A stretch of DNA of 64,000 nt from an uncultured Acidimicrobiales bacterium (GTDB lineage: Bacteria; Actinomycetota; Acidimicrobiia; Acidimicrobiales; SHLQ01). Positions 38,248 through 49,232 of this stretch are shown here, in pieces. The number at the start of each line of letters is the position of its first letter. Within the stretch, counting starts at the first letter, position 1. The notes beneath the pieces were generated by a model, which saw nothing but the letters and a program-made list of their open reading frames with translations, was not told the DNA's origin and made no database searches. A program made the position numbers and the translations under genes. Where the stretch lies: positions 36,147 to 100,146 of the forward strand of contig CALHTB010000039.1 of NCBI GenBank assembly GCA_938038785.1, in the 5' to 3' direction.

Positions 38248-41200
38248 TAGTCATTGTGGTACTCCTGCAAGGAGCGGACCTGCATTGGGGAGGCGAGCCA
38301 TTCTTCCATGCCGCGAGCTGCTGCTACCGCAGCGGAGCCTGTGGTGAGCAGCGGTATCCCAGCTGCACCAGCGGCGGCCCGAATGTACGCGCCGTCGGCT
38401 CGTGGGCCGCGGCCCCGAGGGCTGTTGATGACCATCTGAATCTCATCGGCCTGAATCAGGTCTACCGCGGTTGGGCCGGGAGTATTGCTCCCGTCGTTCT
38501 CCGAAACCTTCGACATACGCTTTGCCACCGGAATATCGGCAGCTTCCAGTGCGTCGGCGGTGCCGCCGGTGGCAACGATGTCGAAACCAAGTCCGCTGAA
38601 GCGGCGGGCGGCTTCGATGCCAAGTGGCTTGTCGCGATCTGCGAGCGACATGAAGATGGTGCCGCTCTCGGGAAGGGTGTCTCCAGCGGCCATCTGGCTC
38701 TTGGTGAATGCCAGGCCGGTGGTGGCATCGATTCCCATGACCTCGCCAGTCGAGCGCATCTCGGGGCCCAACAACGGGTCGGCGTCTGGGAATCGGTTGA
38801 ACGGAAGCACCGCTTCCTTGATCGATACATGGCCGGTGACCGGTGGCCGCACTAGCCCTTCGGTGCGGAGCTCGGCAATCGATGCGCCCATCATGACCCG
38901 AGCTGCGATCTTGGCCAGTGGAACACCGGTGGCCTTGGCAACAAATGGCACAGTGCGCGAGGCCCGCGGGTTGGCCTCGATGACGTAGGCCTCGTCATCT
39001 TTCACTGCGAACTGCACGTTGATGAGGCCCACTACTTCGAGCTCGGTCGCGATGAGCTCGGCGTACTTCTCGAGCGTGGCAATGACGTCCTCGGAGAGGT
39101 ATGGCGGAGGGATCACACACGCGCTGTCACCGCTGTGGACGCCCGCTTCTTCGACGTGTTCCATAACCGCACCGATGAGTACCTCGCCGGTGGTGTCTCG
39201 AATGGCGTCGACATCGACTTCGGTTGCATCTTCGAGGAAGCGGTCGATGAGCACTGGACGTTCTGCTGAGAGGCCACCTTCGCGTCCGAGGGTGCCGAAG
39301 CTTGCAAGCTGTTCCATTGCGGCGGCGAGGCCCTCGTCGTCGTAGACGATCTCCATTGCTCGCCCACCCAAAACGTAGGAAGGGCGTACGAGTGCGGGGT
39401 ACCCAATGCCACCGATGATCTCGAGCGCTCCGGCGGTGGTGGTTGCGGTGCCGCCGGGAGGCTGGGGAATGCCCATGCGTTCGCACAGTTCGTTCCATAG
39501 CTCGCGATCCTCGGCCAAATCGATCGACTTCGGAGATGTGCCCGCAATGAGCTCGGCAGGAAGATCGTTCGCCAGCTTGAGCGGCGTTTGCCCGCCGAGA
39601 GACACGATGATTCCATCGGGCTGTTCGGCTTCGATGATGTTGCTGACGTCCTCGAATGTCAGCGGCTCAAAGTACAAGCGGTCGCTCGTGTCGTAGTCGG
39701 TCGACACGGTCTCGGGGTTGCAGTTGACCATGATCGTCTCGTAACCAGCGTCAGCGAGGGCGAAGCTTGCGTGCACGCAGCAGTAATCGAACTCGATGCC
39801 TTGGCCAATACGGTTTGGGCCCGAGCCGAGAATCATGACCTTCTTGCGGTCCGAGTCGCGCACCTCGGTCGTGTCTTCCCACGTCGAGTAGTGGTACGGC
39901 GTTTCGGCGTCGAACTCGGCGCCGCAGGTGTCGACCGTCTTATACGTGGGTTCGATACCTACGGCCTTACGTGCTGAACGCACGTCGGCTTCGGACTCCT
40001 TCCACAGATACGCAAGCTGCGCGTCCGAGAACCCGAGCTGCTTCACCCGCTTCCACCCTCGACGAGTCATGTCGGCCATTGCCGTGGCCTCGATCACGTG
40101 ACGTTCCTCGGTGATGCGCAGCATCTGGTCGAGGAACCAAGGGTCGACCTTGGTGAGCTCGTGGACTTCGTCGACGGTCTTGCCGCGACGCAGGCACGCT
40201 TCGAGCTTCCAGATGCGGTCGGGCGTTGGAGTGTTCGCCTCGACCAGCAACTGGTCGAGCGGCATCTCGTCGTACTCTGTCTCGCCGGGGTCGGCGTTGA
40301 GGCCGTTGCGACCGAGCTCGAGGCTGCGGAGACCCTTCTGCAACGACTCAGGGAATGTCCGACCAATCGCCATGGCCTCGCCAACCGATTGCATCTGCGT
40401 GCCGAGGATTCCAGACGTTCCTGGGAACTTCTCGAAGGCCCACCGAGGAACCTTGGTGACGACATAGTCGATCGACGGTTCGAAGCTGGCGGGCGTTTCC
40501 TTGGTGATGTCGTTCTCGATTTCATCGAGGGTGTAGCCAATTGCCAGGCGGGCTGCGATCTTGGCGATCGGGAAGCCGGTGGCCTTTGATGCCAGCGCCG
40601 AAGACCGGGAAACCCGCGGGTTCATCTCGATGACCACCTGGCGACCGTTCGCTGGGTCGACGGCGAACTGCACGTTTGAGCCACCGGTCTCGACGCCGAC
40701 ACGACGCATAACGGCAAACGCGGCGTCGCGCATTTCCTGCAGCTCAACATCGGTGAGCGTCTGGGCCGGCGCAACGGTGATGCTGTCACCGGTGTGAACA
40801 CCCATGGGGTCGATGTTCTCGATCGAGCACACCACCACCTGGTTGTCCATGTGGTCGCGCATGACCTCAAGCTCGTATTCCTTCCAGCCCTTGATCGATT
40901 CCTCGATGAGGATCTCGCCGATTGGGCTAGAGGCGATGCCATGGGAGGCAACCTGCTCGAACTCTTCGGCCGTCTCGGCAATGCCCGTACCTTTGCCGCC
41001 CAAGATGTAGGCGGGGCGAATGATCACCGGCAGGCCGAGCTCATTCATGATCTCGCGAGACTTTTCCATGTCGTGGGCAATGCCCGACTTGGGAACGTCG
41101 AGGCCAATCTCGATCATGGCTTGCTTGAACTTGTCTCGGTTCTCGGCAGTGTCGATGGCGACAGGGTCAGCGCCAATGACCTCGACGTCATACTTGTCGA

Positions 41201-41522
41201 CGATCCCTGCCTCGACGAGCTCCATCGCGAGGTTCAGTGCGGTTTGCCCGCCGAGCGTAGGCAGCAGGACGTCCGGCTTCTCCTTCGCAATGATCGCTTC
41301 GAGGACAGTGACGTCCAACGGTTCGATGTACGTGGCATCGGCAAAGTCGGGATCGGTCATGATCGTGGCGGGGTTCGAGTTCGCCAAGATCACGCGGTAG
41401 CCCTCCTCACGGAGAACGCGACATGCCTGGGTTCCGGAGTAGTCGAACTCACATGCCTGGCCAATGACGATCGGGCCAGAGCCGATGACGAGGATCGAGT
41501 TGATGTCAGTGCGTTTTGGCAT
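38247..41522 (-). CDS. carB: Carbamoyl-phosphate synthase large subunit
   Basis: 1091 aa with duplicated ATP-grasp halves and C-terminal MGS domain. Confidence 0.97.
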   Translation of the reverse strand: MPKRTDINSILVIGSGPIVIGQACEFDYSGTQACRVLREEGYRVILANSNPATIMTDPDFADATYIEPLDVTVLEAIIAKEKPDVLLPTLGGQTALNLAMELVEAGIVDKYDVEVIGADPVAIDTAENRDKFKQAMIEIGLDVPKSGIAHDMEKSREIMNELGLPVIIRPAYILGGKGTGIAETAEEFEQVASHGIASSPIGEILIEESIKGWKEYELEVMRDHMDNQVVVCSIENIDPMGVHTGDSITVAPAQTLTDVELQEMRDAAFAVMRRVGVETGGSNVQFAVDPANGRQVVIEMNPRVSRSSALASKATGFPIAKIAARLAIGYTLDEIENDITKETPASFEPSIDYVVTKVPRWAFEKFPGTSGILGTQMQSVGEAMAIGRTFPESLQKGLRSLELGRNGLNADPGETEYDEMPLDQLLVEANTPTPDRIWKLEACLRRGKTVDEVHELTKVDPWFLDQMLRITEERHVIEATAMADMTRRGWKRVKQLGFSDAQLAYLWKESEADVRSARKAVGIEPTYKTVDTCGAEFDAETPYHYSTWEDTTEVRDSDRKKVMILGSGPNRIGQGIEFDYCCVHASFALADAGYETIMVNCNPETVSTDYDTSDRLYFEPLTFEDVSNIIEAEQPDGIIVSLGGQTPLKLANDLPAELIAGTSPKSIDLAEDRELWNELCERMGIPQPPGGTATTTAGALEIIGGIGYPALVRPSYVLGGRAMEIVYDDEGLAAAMEQLASFGTLGREGGLSAERPVLIDRFLEDATEVDVDAIRDTTGEVLIGAVMEHVEEAGVHSGDSACVIPPPYLSEDVIATLEKYAELIATELEVVGLINVQFAVKDDEAYVIEANPRASRTVPFVAKATGVPLAKIAARVMMGASIAELRTEGLVRPPVTGHVSIKEAVLPFNRFPDADPLLGPEMRSTGEVMGIDATTGLAFTKSQMAAGDTLPESGTIFMSLADRDKPLGIEAARRFSGLGFDIVATGGTADALEAADIPVAKRMSKVSENDGSNTPGPTAVDLIQADEIQMVINSPRGRGPRADGAYIRAAAGAAGIPLLTTGSAAVAAARGMEEWLASPMQVRSLQEYHND

Positions 41523-41524
41523 GA

Positions 41525-42625
41525 TTAGTTGCCCCCGTGAGAAGCCATGAGCTGCTCAAAATCGTCGAAGAGGTAGCGGCTGTCGTGGGGTCCGGGGCCG
41601 GCCTCTGGGTGGTACTGGACGCTGAACGCTGGTACGTCGGTGCAGCGCATTCCCTGCACCGTGTTGTCGTTCAGGTTGATGTGGGTGAGCTCGGCATTGA
41701 CGCCATCGGCCGACAGCGATTCTTCGGTAACGGCGTAGTTGTGGTTCTGCGAGGTGATCTCGACCTTGCTGTCGCGCAGGCGCTTGACCGGCTGGTTTCC
41801 GCCGTGGTGGCCGAATGGCAGTTTGTACGTCTGGGCGCCGACGGTTGCAGCCAGTAATTGGTGGCCGAGGCAAATGCCGAACACCGGGACCTTGCCGAGG
41901 AGCTCGGAGATCGTCTCTCGGATGTACCCCAGCGGCTCGGGGTCGCCAGGGCCGTTCGACAAGAACACGCCGTCGGGGTTGTGGGCCATGATGTCGGCGA
42001 CCGACGTCGATGCCGGAACCACTTCAATGGTGCCGAGACGCTTGAGCTGGTTGATGATCGAGGTCTTTATGCCGAAGTCCATCGCCACGATCGTGCGAGG
42101 GCCGTCGGAGGAAACGGTGTACGGCGCGTCGCAGGTCACTGTCGAGACGAGGTCGATACCGTCGGTGCCCGGCTCGGCCCTGGCGGCGGCGAGCAGCGCA
42201 TCCTCATCAGCCACCCCGAAGGCACCGGGCATTGCGCCGAGGTCGCGGATGTGGCGGGTCAGGCGGCGGGTGTCGAGGCCCGCGATGCCCGACAGGCTGT
42301 GTGTGCGAAGGAAGTCGTCGAACTCACCCTCGCTGCGATAGTTGCTGGCTCGGCGGGCCGGGTCCCGAATGATCACACCTCGGCAGAACGGCGCTCGAGA
42401 TTCGTTGTCGACCGCGTTCACCCCGTAGTTCCCGATGTGGGGGTAGGTAAACGTGATGATCTGACCTGCATAACTCGGGTCGGTGATGACCTCTTGGTAG
42501 CCGGTCATGACCGTGTTGAACACGACCTCGCCCGTGCTGATGCCTTTGGGGGCGTCAGCACCGATTAGTTCGCCTTCGAAGATGGTGCCGTCTTGCAGCA
42601 CGAGTGCTGCTTCTCGGATACTCAT
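41525..42625 (-). CDS. carA: Carbamoyl-phosphate synthase small subunit
   Basis: [29 protein letters not shown]. Confidence 0.96.
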   Translation of the reverse strand: MSIREAALVLQDGTIFEGELIGADAPKGISTGEVVFNTVMTGYQEVITDPSYAGQIITFTYPHIGNYGVNAVDNESRAPFCRGVIIRDPARRASNYRSEGEFDDFLRTHSLSGIAGLDTRRLTRHIRDLGAMPGAFGVADEDALLAAARAEPGTDGIDLVSTVTCDAPYTVSSDGPRTIVAMDFGIKTSIINQLKRLGTIEVVPASTSVADIMAHNPDGVFLSNGPGDPEPLGYIRETISELLGKVPVFGICLGHQLLAATVGAQTYKLPFGHHGGNQPVKRLRDSKVEITSQNHNYAVTEESLSADGVNAELTHINLNDNTVQGMRCTDVPAFSVQYHPEAGPGPHDSRYLFDDFEQLMASHGGN

Positions 42626-43923
42626 CGGGTTGCCTTTCCTTCATCGACGGTGAGCTCACCCTCGAGGATCGTGTATTGAACTTTGCCGCGGACGGTGCGC
42701 CCCTCATAGGGCGTGTTGTGGCTGCGGCTGGCCATGCCGGTGCCCGAGATTGTCCACTCGGCGTTCGGGTCGACGATGGCGAGGTTGGCTCGTTGTCCAG
42801 CCTCAACCGGGTTGCCATGGCGGTCTGATAGACCAGCGATTTCAGCGGGACGAGTGCTCATCAGCTCGACGATGCGCTCGATGGGCAGGTCGAGCTCGGT
42901 GATCGCCAAGGCCAAGGCAGTCTCCAACCCGAGCATCCCCGGGGGTGCCTGGTCAAACGGGAACTCTTTGGTGTGCGGTTCGTGCGGGGCATGGTCGGTG
43001 GCTATGCAGTCGATTGTCCCGTCGGCGAGCCCGAGGCGGATGGCCGCGAGGTCGGCGTCTGTGCGTAGCGGCGGGTTTACCTTGAAGACCGGGTCGTAGC
43101 TCGAGCAGGCGGCGTCGGTGAGTGTGAAGTGGTGGGTGGTCACCTCGGCCGACAAGGCGATGCCTTCGGCTTTGGCGGCTCGGACGATGTCGACGCCTTC
43201 GGCGGTCGACACGTGCTGGAAGTGGATGCGCGCGCCGGTACGGCGAGCGAGCGCGATGTCGCGCCGCATCATGAGGGTCTCAGATTCGGCGGGCAGTCCG
43301 CCCATGCCAAGGCGGGTTGACCATTCGCCTTCGTGCATGTGGCCGCCAGCGGTGAGCGCTTCGACCTCGCAGTGTTGGGCGAGTACCACCGGCGCTCCCC
43401 CGGTGACCGCTTCGAGACCCGTGGCGTATTCCATGATCGAGCGCATTAGCGCGGGGTCTTGAACGCCCCGGCCGTTGTCGGTGAAGATACGCACTCCCAT
43501 GGCAGCGAGTTCACCCATTGGGGTAAGGAGCTTGCCTTCCCGCCCAACAGTCATTGCCGCAGCGGGCACTACTTCACATGGAACACCTTCGGCGATCGCG
43601 AGCACATCGCGAACAATCGACGGCGAGTCGATGGTGGGAGCGGTATTCGGCATCGCGACGACGGCGGTGTAGCCGCCAAGAGCGGCACCCCGAGCGCCGG
43701 TCTCGATGGTTTCGGCTTCTTCGTTGCCCGGTTCGCGCAAATGGGCATGCAGGTCGACAAGACCTGGCATCACCACCATGCCCGTCGCATCGATATGCCG
43801 AGCAGTATTTGGCACCGGCAGGTCAAGGCCCGTGGCGACGATTGATGAACCGGTGACCAGGACATCGGAGCGTTCGGCACCGTTCGACCCAATGACTGTT
43901 CCCCCGTGGATGAACAAGCTCAT
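42622..43923 (-). CDS. pyrC: Dihydroorotase
   Basis: VMPGLVDLHAHLREPGNEEAETI, ATDHAPHEPHTKE. Confidence 0.95.
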   Translation of the reverse strand: MSLFIHGGTVIGSNGAERSDVLVTGSSIVATGLDLPVPNTARHIDATGMVVMPGLVDLHAHLREPGNEEAETIETGARGAALGGYTAVVAMPNTAPTIDSPSIVRDVLAIAEGVPCEVVPAAAMTVGREGKLLTPMGELAAMGVRIFTDNGRGVQDPALMRSIMEYATGLEAVTGGAPVVLAQHCEVEALTAGGHMHEGEWSTRLGMGGLPAESETLMMRRDIALARRTGARIHFQHVSTAEGVDIVRAAKAEGIALSAEVTTHHFTLTDAACSSYDPVFKVNPPLRTDADLAAIRLGLADGTIDCIATDHAPHEPHTKEFPFDQAPPGMLGLETALALAITELDLPIERIVELMSTRPAEIAGLSDRHGNPVEAGQRANLAIVDPNAEWTISGTGMASRSHNTPYEGRTVRGKVQYTILEGELTVDEGKATR

Positions 43924-44849
43924 GGGTTGCTCCGATCAGCCGCCGCCGAACCGAGAACGAGGTACAGCACGGCCATCCGGACGATGACGCCATTGGTGAC
44001 TTGGTTAAGCACCCGCACTCTTGGGTCGTCGACGACCTCGGGCGAGATTTCGATGCCTCGGTTCATTGGGCCCGGGTGCATGATGAGCGCCGAAGCGGGA
44101 AGCTTGCGGGCGCGGTCGGGGGTCAGGCCAAACGACCGGTGATACTCATGCAGTGACGGGACGAGCGCTTGGTCCATGCGTTCGTTCTGCATTCGCAGCA
44201 GATACAGCACATCGGTGTCAGCAAGGATTGCATCGAGGTCGTGGCTGACCTTGGCCCCGAGCGTCTCGACATAGGGAGGCAGCAACGTGGGCGGTGCCAC
44301 CAGTGTGACCTCGGCCCCGAGGGTCGTGAAGGCTTCGATGTTGCTTCGGGCGACGCGGCTATGGCTGATATCGCCAGCGATCGCGATTCGAAGCCCGTCG
44401 AAGTTACGGCCCTCTTCGCGGATCGTATAGACGTCGAGCAACGACTGAGTGGGGTGCGCATGCCAGCCGTCACCGGCGTTGATGACCGACGCATCGGCCC
44501 ATCGGCTGATCTGTTGTGGAGCACCCGACGACTTGTGACGAACGACGATGGCGTCGACACCCATGGCTTCAATCGTCTCGACCGTGTCTCGGAGGGACTC
44601 CCCCTTGTTGACCGACGACGAGGAGGCGCTGAAGTTCAAGATGTCGGCGCTCAATCGGCGTGCTGCGGTTTCAAACGATGTCCGCGTCCTAGTGGAGTCT
44701 TCGAAGAACATGGACGCGACTGTCTTGCCCCGCAGTGCCGGAACCTTTGGGATGGGCCGCTGGCAGACTTCGGCGAAGCTGTCGGCTGCGTGCATGATTT
44801 CGTGGATGCCGTCTGCGCCGAGGTCGGCAATGGTCAGCAGGTCTTTCAC
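43920..44849 (-). CDS. pyrB: Aspartate carbamoyltransferase catalytic subunit
   Basis: FFEDSTRTRTSFETAARRL, HPTQSLLDVYTI; start trimmed to GTG at 44849 (VKDLLTIADLG) overlapping pyrR stop. Confidence 0.94.
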   Translation of the reverse strand: MKDLLTIADLGADGIHEIMHAADSFAEVCQRPIPKVPALRGKTVASMFFEDSTRTRTSFETAARRLSADILNFSASSSSVNKGESLRDTVETIEAMGVDAIVVRHKSSGAPQQISRWADASVINAGDGWHAHPTQSLLDVYTIREEGRNFDGLRIAIAGDISHSRVARSNIEAFTTLGAEVTLVAPPTLLPPYVETLGAKVSHDLDAILADTDVLYLLRMQNERMDQALVPSLHEYHRSFGLTPDRARKLPASALIMHPGPMNRGIEISPEVVDDPRVRVLNQVTNGVIVRMAVLYLVLGSAAADRSNP

Positions 44850-45457
44850 TGGTCGCCCTCTCGGGTTCCTTCTTCGAGGGGCTCGCGACACCCTAGGTCA
44901 ACACCTTCGAGCGACACCCGAACGCTTTCCTCGCGTGAGGTGGGAAGGTTCTTGCCGATGTAGTCGGGGCGGATCGGCAGTTCGCGGTGGCCACGGTCGA
45001 CGACCACAGCGAGCTGGATCGTCTTTGGGCGGCCGAAGTCGGTAACTGCGTCGAGGGCGGCGCGAACGGTGCGGCCGGTGAACAGGACGTCGTCGCAGAG
45101 CACCACGTGCTTGTCGGTGACGCTGAACGGGATGCGGGTGACCTCGGGAAGGATGTGTGTCGTCGAGATGTCGTCGCGATGGAAGCTGGCGTCGACCGAG
45201 CCCACTTCGACGTCGACGTTCTCGATCGAGGCCAACGCCTCGCCGAGAGCGTTAGCGATGGGCACGCCGCCGCGCTCAAGCCCGATGAGGACGACGTCTT
45301 CGAGGCCGCTGTTGCGCTCGATAATCTCGTGGGCCATGCGCTTGAGCGCCCTGGCTACGTCTTCAGAACTGAGGACGGTGGTGTGGGGAACGAACCGGCT
45401 TATCTCGCCTCGTCCGAATCGACTTGCACGTGGGCGCCGAAGCTCCGCGTCAACCAT
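44846..45457 (-). CDS. pyrR: Bifunctional pyrimidine operon regulator/uracil phosphoribosyltransferase
   Basis: VVLCDDVLFTGRTVRAALDA PRPP loop; heads the pyr cluster. The ORF extends to 45511; MVDAELRRPR chosen as start. Confidence 0.9.
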   Translation of the reverse strand: MVDAELRRPRASRFGRGEISRFVPHTTVLSSEDVARALKRMAHEIIERNSGLEDVVLIGLERGGVPIANALGEALASIENVDVEVGSVDASFHRDDISTTHILPEVTRIPFSVTDKHVVLCDDVLFTGRTVRAALDAVTDFGRPKTIQLAVVVDRGHRELPIRPDYIGKNLPTSREESVRVSLEGVDLGCREPLEEGTREGDQ

Positions 45458-45567
45458 CTCGTCTCCTGCTCGTACAAGCCTCACGGGACTCGTTTCACGA
45501 ACGAATTTCACGGTAGTAGTTTCCCGGTCAACTCACACCGTTGGGCGCCACATTTTCTGGATCGGTC

Positions 45568-45620
45568 CGAATCTGTGGAGTCTGCTGTTCGATATTGCGT
45601 CACCAGACTCCACAGATTCG
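45568..45620. repeat. Dispersed palindromic element family 1, copy 2 (pyrR-phzF divergent intergenic)
   Basis: Perfect 17-bp arms CGAATCTGTGGAGTCTG 45568-45584 / CAGACTCCACAGATTCG 45604-45620; loop CTGTTCGATATTGCGTCAC. Confidence 0.97.
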
Positions 45621-45648
45621 CGGTAGTGCGTGTCGGGTAGGTTGAGGT

Positions 45649-46632
45649 ATGCCCAACTTTTCTCAGGTCGATGTGTTCACCGCTACCCCGCTTCTCGGGA
45701 ATGCTCTTGCCGTTGTGCACGATGGCTCAGGTCTCACCGATGCGCAGATGCAGCAGCTCGCAAATTGGACCAACCTGAGCGAGACGACGTTCTTGCTGCC
45801 GCCAACCGACCCCACTGCCGACTACCGAGTGCGGATCTTCACGCCGGGTAGTGAGCTGCCATTCGCGGGCCATCCGACCATCGGCACATGTCACGCATGG
45901 CTCGAAGCCGGTGGCACGCCAAAGGCCGACGGGGTCATCGTTCAAGAATGCGGAGTTGGCCTCGTGCCGCTTCGTCAATCTGGGGGCCGGCTTGCGTTTG
46001 CTGCACCTGCGCTAATTCGGGGCGGCCCGGTCTCTGAAGAAGACCTTGAACCGGTGTGCGCTGTGCTGCAGGTCGACCGATCCGAGATTGTCGATGCGCA
46101 ATGGGCCGACAACGGGCCGGGTTGGATTGCGGTAATGCTCAAGGACGCCGATGCGGTACTTGAGATCGTGCCCGACTTCAGCGCAGCCGAAAGCTACGAC
46201 ATCGGCGTCGCTGGCAAGTACCCCGTAGGCGTCGTTGGACTGTCGAACACTCCAACATCGCAATCAGAAAGCGCTATCCAGCGAGATGTCTCGAACGATT
46301 CAACATCGCATTCAGAAAGCGCCATCGGGGAGCGAAGCTCGCGTAGCGACCAAGTAGGCGAAGTGGGGATCTCGACCGGAAGTGTCGAGAAAGTCGAAGT
46401 TCGGGCGTTCTTTCGTGCGGGTGGGGTGGCTGCCGAGGATCCAGTTACTGGCTCACTCAACGCAGCACTGGCGCAATGGCTTCTTGGCAACGGCACGCTT
46501 ACCGCTCCGTACATTGCACGCCAAGGCACGGCGATGGGTCGGGCAGGCAAGGTCTTCATCGAGGAAGCCGATGGCGAAATCTGGGTCGGTGGCGATGCCG
46601 TCACCGTCGTCTCAGGCTCTGTCAATCTCTAA
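45649..46632 (+). CDS. PhzF family isomerase-like protein with a repeat-derived internal insertion
   Basis: FSQVDVFTATPLLGNALAVV, SELPFAGHPTIGT, AEDPVTGSLNAALAQWL; segment SNTPTSQ...GSVEK corresponds to repeat DNA. Confidence 0.88.
   Translation: MPNFSQVDVFTATPLLGNALAVVHDGSGLTDAQMQQLANWTNLSETTFLLPPTDPTADYRVRIFTPGSELPFAGHPTIGTCHAWLEAGGTPKADGVIVQECGVGLVPLRQSGGRLAFAAPALIRGGPVSEEDLEPVCAVLQVDRSEIVDAQWADNGPGWIAVMLKDADAVLEIVPDFSAAESYDIGVAGKYPVGVVGLSNTPTSQSESAIQRDVSNDSTSHSESAIGERSSRSDQVGEVGISTGSVEKVEVRAFFRAGGVAAEDPVTGSLNAALAQWLLGNGTLTAPYIARQGTAMGRAGKVFIEEADGEIWVGGDAVTVVSGSVNL
46243..46389. repeat. Composite repeat family 2, copy B, plus two 48-bp in-frame tandem units, inside phzF-like CDS
   Basis: TCGAACACTCCAACATCGCAATCAGAAAGCGCTATC (46243) / TCGAACGATTCAACATCGCATTCAGAAAGCGCCATC (46291); GGGGAGCGAAGCTCGCGTAGCGACCAAG; CTCGAC-CGGAAGT-GTCGAG 46371-46389. 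Confidence 0.92.
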
Positions 46633-46635
46633 TTT

Positions 46636-46688
46636 CGAATCTGTGGAGTCTGGTGTTCGATATTCGGTCATCAGACTCCACAGATTCG
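46636..46688. repeat. Dispersed palindromic element family 1, copy 3 (between convergent phzF and GNAT genes)
   Basis: Perfect 17-bp arms 46636-46652 / 46672-46688; loop GTGTTCGATATTCGGTCAT. Confidence 0.97.
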
Positions 46689-46691
46689 TAG

Positions 46692-47243
46692 CTATGGGGC
46701 GGGGTTGCGGTAGACGAAGGCTTGACGGTCGCTCTTGGTTGGGATTTCGGGCCAGCCTTGTGAGCTGAGCAATGCAATGGCTGCGCTGTTCGCTGGGTCG
46801 ACGAGCGCGACGAGGCCTTGCAGCTCGAGCTCGGCGCACAGGGCCTCGGCAACGTGGAGTAGGGCAGCTCCCATGCCGATTCCCCGATGAGCTGCGGCAA
46901 GCCAAAATCCCACCTCGCCGATCGAATGAACCGGGTCGATCTGCAGGCCCACTTCACCAATAACCCCAGGATTCGTGAGCACCACGTCGATACCGATGCT
47001 CGCCTCGTTCTGCGTTTCGGTGGAGCGAATCCACTTCTCGGCCAATTCAAGGGACGGCTCAGGAGGAACCGGATTCCAACGGGCGATCTCAGGATCTGTC
47101 CATGCGTCCAACAGGCCGGGCGCTAATTCAACTCGCCAGGGCTCGACAGCGTAGGCACGAGCAACCCTCGTAGACAGCGATGCACAAACCTCGCTTAGCG
47201 GACGTGGCGCTGGCGTTGCCTCGGGTGCTCCCGCGTCGTTCAC
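46692..47243 (-). CDS. GNAT family N-acetyltransferase
   Basis: IGEVGFWLAAAHRGIGMGAALLHVAEAL. Confidence 0.75.
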   Translation of the reverse strand: MNDAGAPEATPAPRPLSEVCASLSTRVARAYAVEPWRVELAPGLLDAWTDPEIARWNPVPPEPSLELAEKWIRSTETQNEASIGIDVVLTNPGVIGEVGLQIDPVHSIGEVGFWLAAAHRGIGMGAALLHVAEALCAELELQGLVALVDPANSAAIALLSSQGWPEIPTKSDRQAFVYRNPAP

Positions 47244-47350
47244 CGGGGTGGTTCGATCTGGCGATGACTAGTGGTCTGGTACGTCACAGAACCCCATCGT
47301 AGGCTGCGCACCATGACCCATCCGCTGTCCAATGTCAGGTGGTCATCACG

Positions 47351-48223
47351 ATGACCGGCCGCAAGATCTTCCTCGCCGGGGGCACTGGGGTGCTCGGACG
47401 GCGCGTAACTCCATTACTCGTGTCTGCTGGACATGACGTGATGGTGAATACACGAAACGAAGCTGCTGCGGCCAACGTCAGAGCGGCGGGCGCTACTCCG
47501 GTCACGGTTGACCTCTTCGACCGGCCAGCTGTCAGCGCCGCAGTCGACGGCTGCGACACGGTTGTCAACATCGCAACAGCTATACCGACCGGAGGGTCGG
47601 CGGCACTCAAGCGAAACTGGGCCACGAACGACAGGATCCGCACACACGCGTCCTCCCATCTCGCCTCGGCACTGCCCACTGGCGGAACGTATGTGGGCGA
47701 GTCCATCACCATCCCGTACGTAGACTCGGGCGACCAGTGGATTGATGAATCGGTCGCGCGCACGTTTAGCTCCGCAACCGAGTCGGTCAATCACGCTGAG
47801 GCTGCCGCTCGTTCGGTGGACGGGGTTTCGCTGCGGTTCGCGATGTTTGCCGCCGAAGACAGCGCCCACACGAAGGACCTTCTCGCTGCTGCTCGCCGAG
47901 GTGTCTTCGCGCTCCCAGGAAACAGCGACGCCTACGCGCCGTTTATCCACATCGACGATGCTGCCTCGGCCGTCGTTGCCGCGCTCGATGCGCCCGCGGG
48001 CATCTACAACATCGCCGAAGCGAACCCGGTGCAACGATCAGCGCATATGGAAGCCCTCGCCAAGGCGCTGGGTCGTAAGCGGCTGCGCTTGCTTCCTTCG
48101 CTCGTTGTGAAGCTCGGCGGGCCTCCGGTCGAAGCGCTCAGCCGATCACAACGCATTTCATCGGGTCTGTTTCGCGAGGTGAGCAACTGGGTTCCCGCGC
48201 ACTCCATTGTCGAGGAGTACTAG
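47351..48223 (+). CDS. NAD(P)-dependent epimerase/reductase-like protein
   Basis: KIFLAGGTGVLGRRVTPLLVSAGHDV Rossmann start; IHIDDAASAVVAALDAPAGIYNIAE. Confidence 0.85.
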   Translation: MTGRKIFLAGGTGVLGRRVTPLLVSAGHDVMVNTRNEAAAANVRAAGATPVTVDLFDRPAVSAAVDGCDTVVNIATAIPTGGSAALKRNWATNDRIRTHASSHLASALPTGGTYVGESITIPYVDSGDQWIDESVARTFSSATESVNHAEAAARSVDGVSLRFAMFAAEDSAHTKDLLAAARRGVFALPGNSDAYAPFIHIDDAASAVVAALDAPAGIYNIAEANPVQRSAHMEALAKALGRKRLRLLPSLVVKLGGPPVEALSRSQRISSGLFREVSNWVPAHSIVEEY

Positions 48224-48229
48224 CGCCGT

Positions 48230-48640
48230 TCAGCCGGGACGTTGCGTGGACGCAAGCTTGACGAGGATGCCGTTAATGAACGGGGCCGACTTCTCGGTGG
48301 AGTAATCATTCGCCAACGCCACTGCCTCGGACACGATTGCGGTTGTTGGCACCTCGGGCGAATGGACGAGCTCCCAAACACCCATACGCAAGATCGACCG
48401 GTCGATCCCGCCCATTCGCGACACGGTCCAATCTTCGGCCACATCGTCGATCAGCTCGTCGAGTTCGGCTTGTGCTGAGGAAACACCAACAGCAATGTCG
48501 TAGCCGTACTCGTCGTCGTCCGCGTGATTTCGATCGAGAACGTCAGCCATTGCGTCGCTGGTCATGTCTGCCTCGTAGAGGTAGCCAAGTGCGGTCTCGC
48601 GATCCTCTCGCCGAGACAGGTGAAGCGGGTTCGAGCTCAC
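48230..48640 (-). CDS. nusB: Transcription antitermination protein NusB
   Basis: [15 protein letters not shown]..., [54 protein letters not shown]. Confidence 0.93.
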   Translation of the reverse strand: MSSNPLHLSRREDRETALGYLYEADMTSDAMADVLDRNHADDDEYGYDIAVGVSSAQAELDELIDDVAEDWTVSRMGGIDRSILRMGVWELVHSPEVPTTAIVSEAVALANDYSTEKSAPFINGILVKLASTQRPG

Positions 48641-49200
48641 GCGCGCGAGAGATAGTCGCCGGTGCGAGTATCGACCTTCACGACATCGCCGATGTTGACG
48701 AACAACGGGACCTGGATGCTCTTGCCCGTTTCGAGCATCGCTGGCTTCGTGCCGCCAGAGGAACGATCGCCCTGCAAACCGGGCTCGGTCTCAGCAATGG
48801 TGAGCTCGACAGACGCAGGAAGGTCGGTACCGACGATCTCATCGCCGTACATCAATACGTTGGCGGTTCGACCTTCGATCAGATAGTGCGCGGAATCGCC
48901 GAGTGTTTCGGGAGTGACGTTGCGCTGGTCGTAGCTCTCGGTGTCCATGAAGACATAGTCGGCGCCGTCTTTGTACAGGTACTGCATGTCGCGCTTGTCG
49001 ATCATGGCTCGCTGCACCTTCTCGCCAGCACGGAAGGTCTTGTCGACGGTTGACCCGGTGCGAACGTTCTTAAGCGTCGTCCGGACGAAGGCGCCGCCCT
49101 TGCCGGGCTTGACGTGTTGGAAGGCCAAAACCTGGACGAGGTCGCCATCGAGGTCGAGGTGCATTCCGTTCTTCAGATCGTTCGTGGTGATGGTGGGCAT
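48637..49200 (-). CDS. efp: Translation elongation factor P
   Basis: [40 protein letters not shown]; start CAT at 49198-49200. Confidence 0.96.
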   Translation of the reverse strand: MPTITTNDLKNGMHLDLDGDLVQVLAFQHVKPGKGGAFVRTTLKNVRTGSTVDKTFRAGEKVQRAMIDKRDMQYLYKDGADYVFMDTESYDQRNVTPETLGDSAHYLIEGRTANVLMYGDEIVGTDLPASVELTIAETEPGLQGDRSSGGTKPAMLETGKSIQVPLFVNIGDVVKVDTRTGDYLSRA

Positions 49201-49232
49201 CGGGGGCTCCTTGCGCCGAAATCTGCTGGCAG

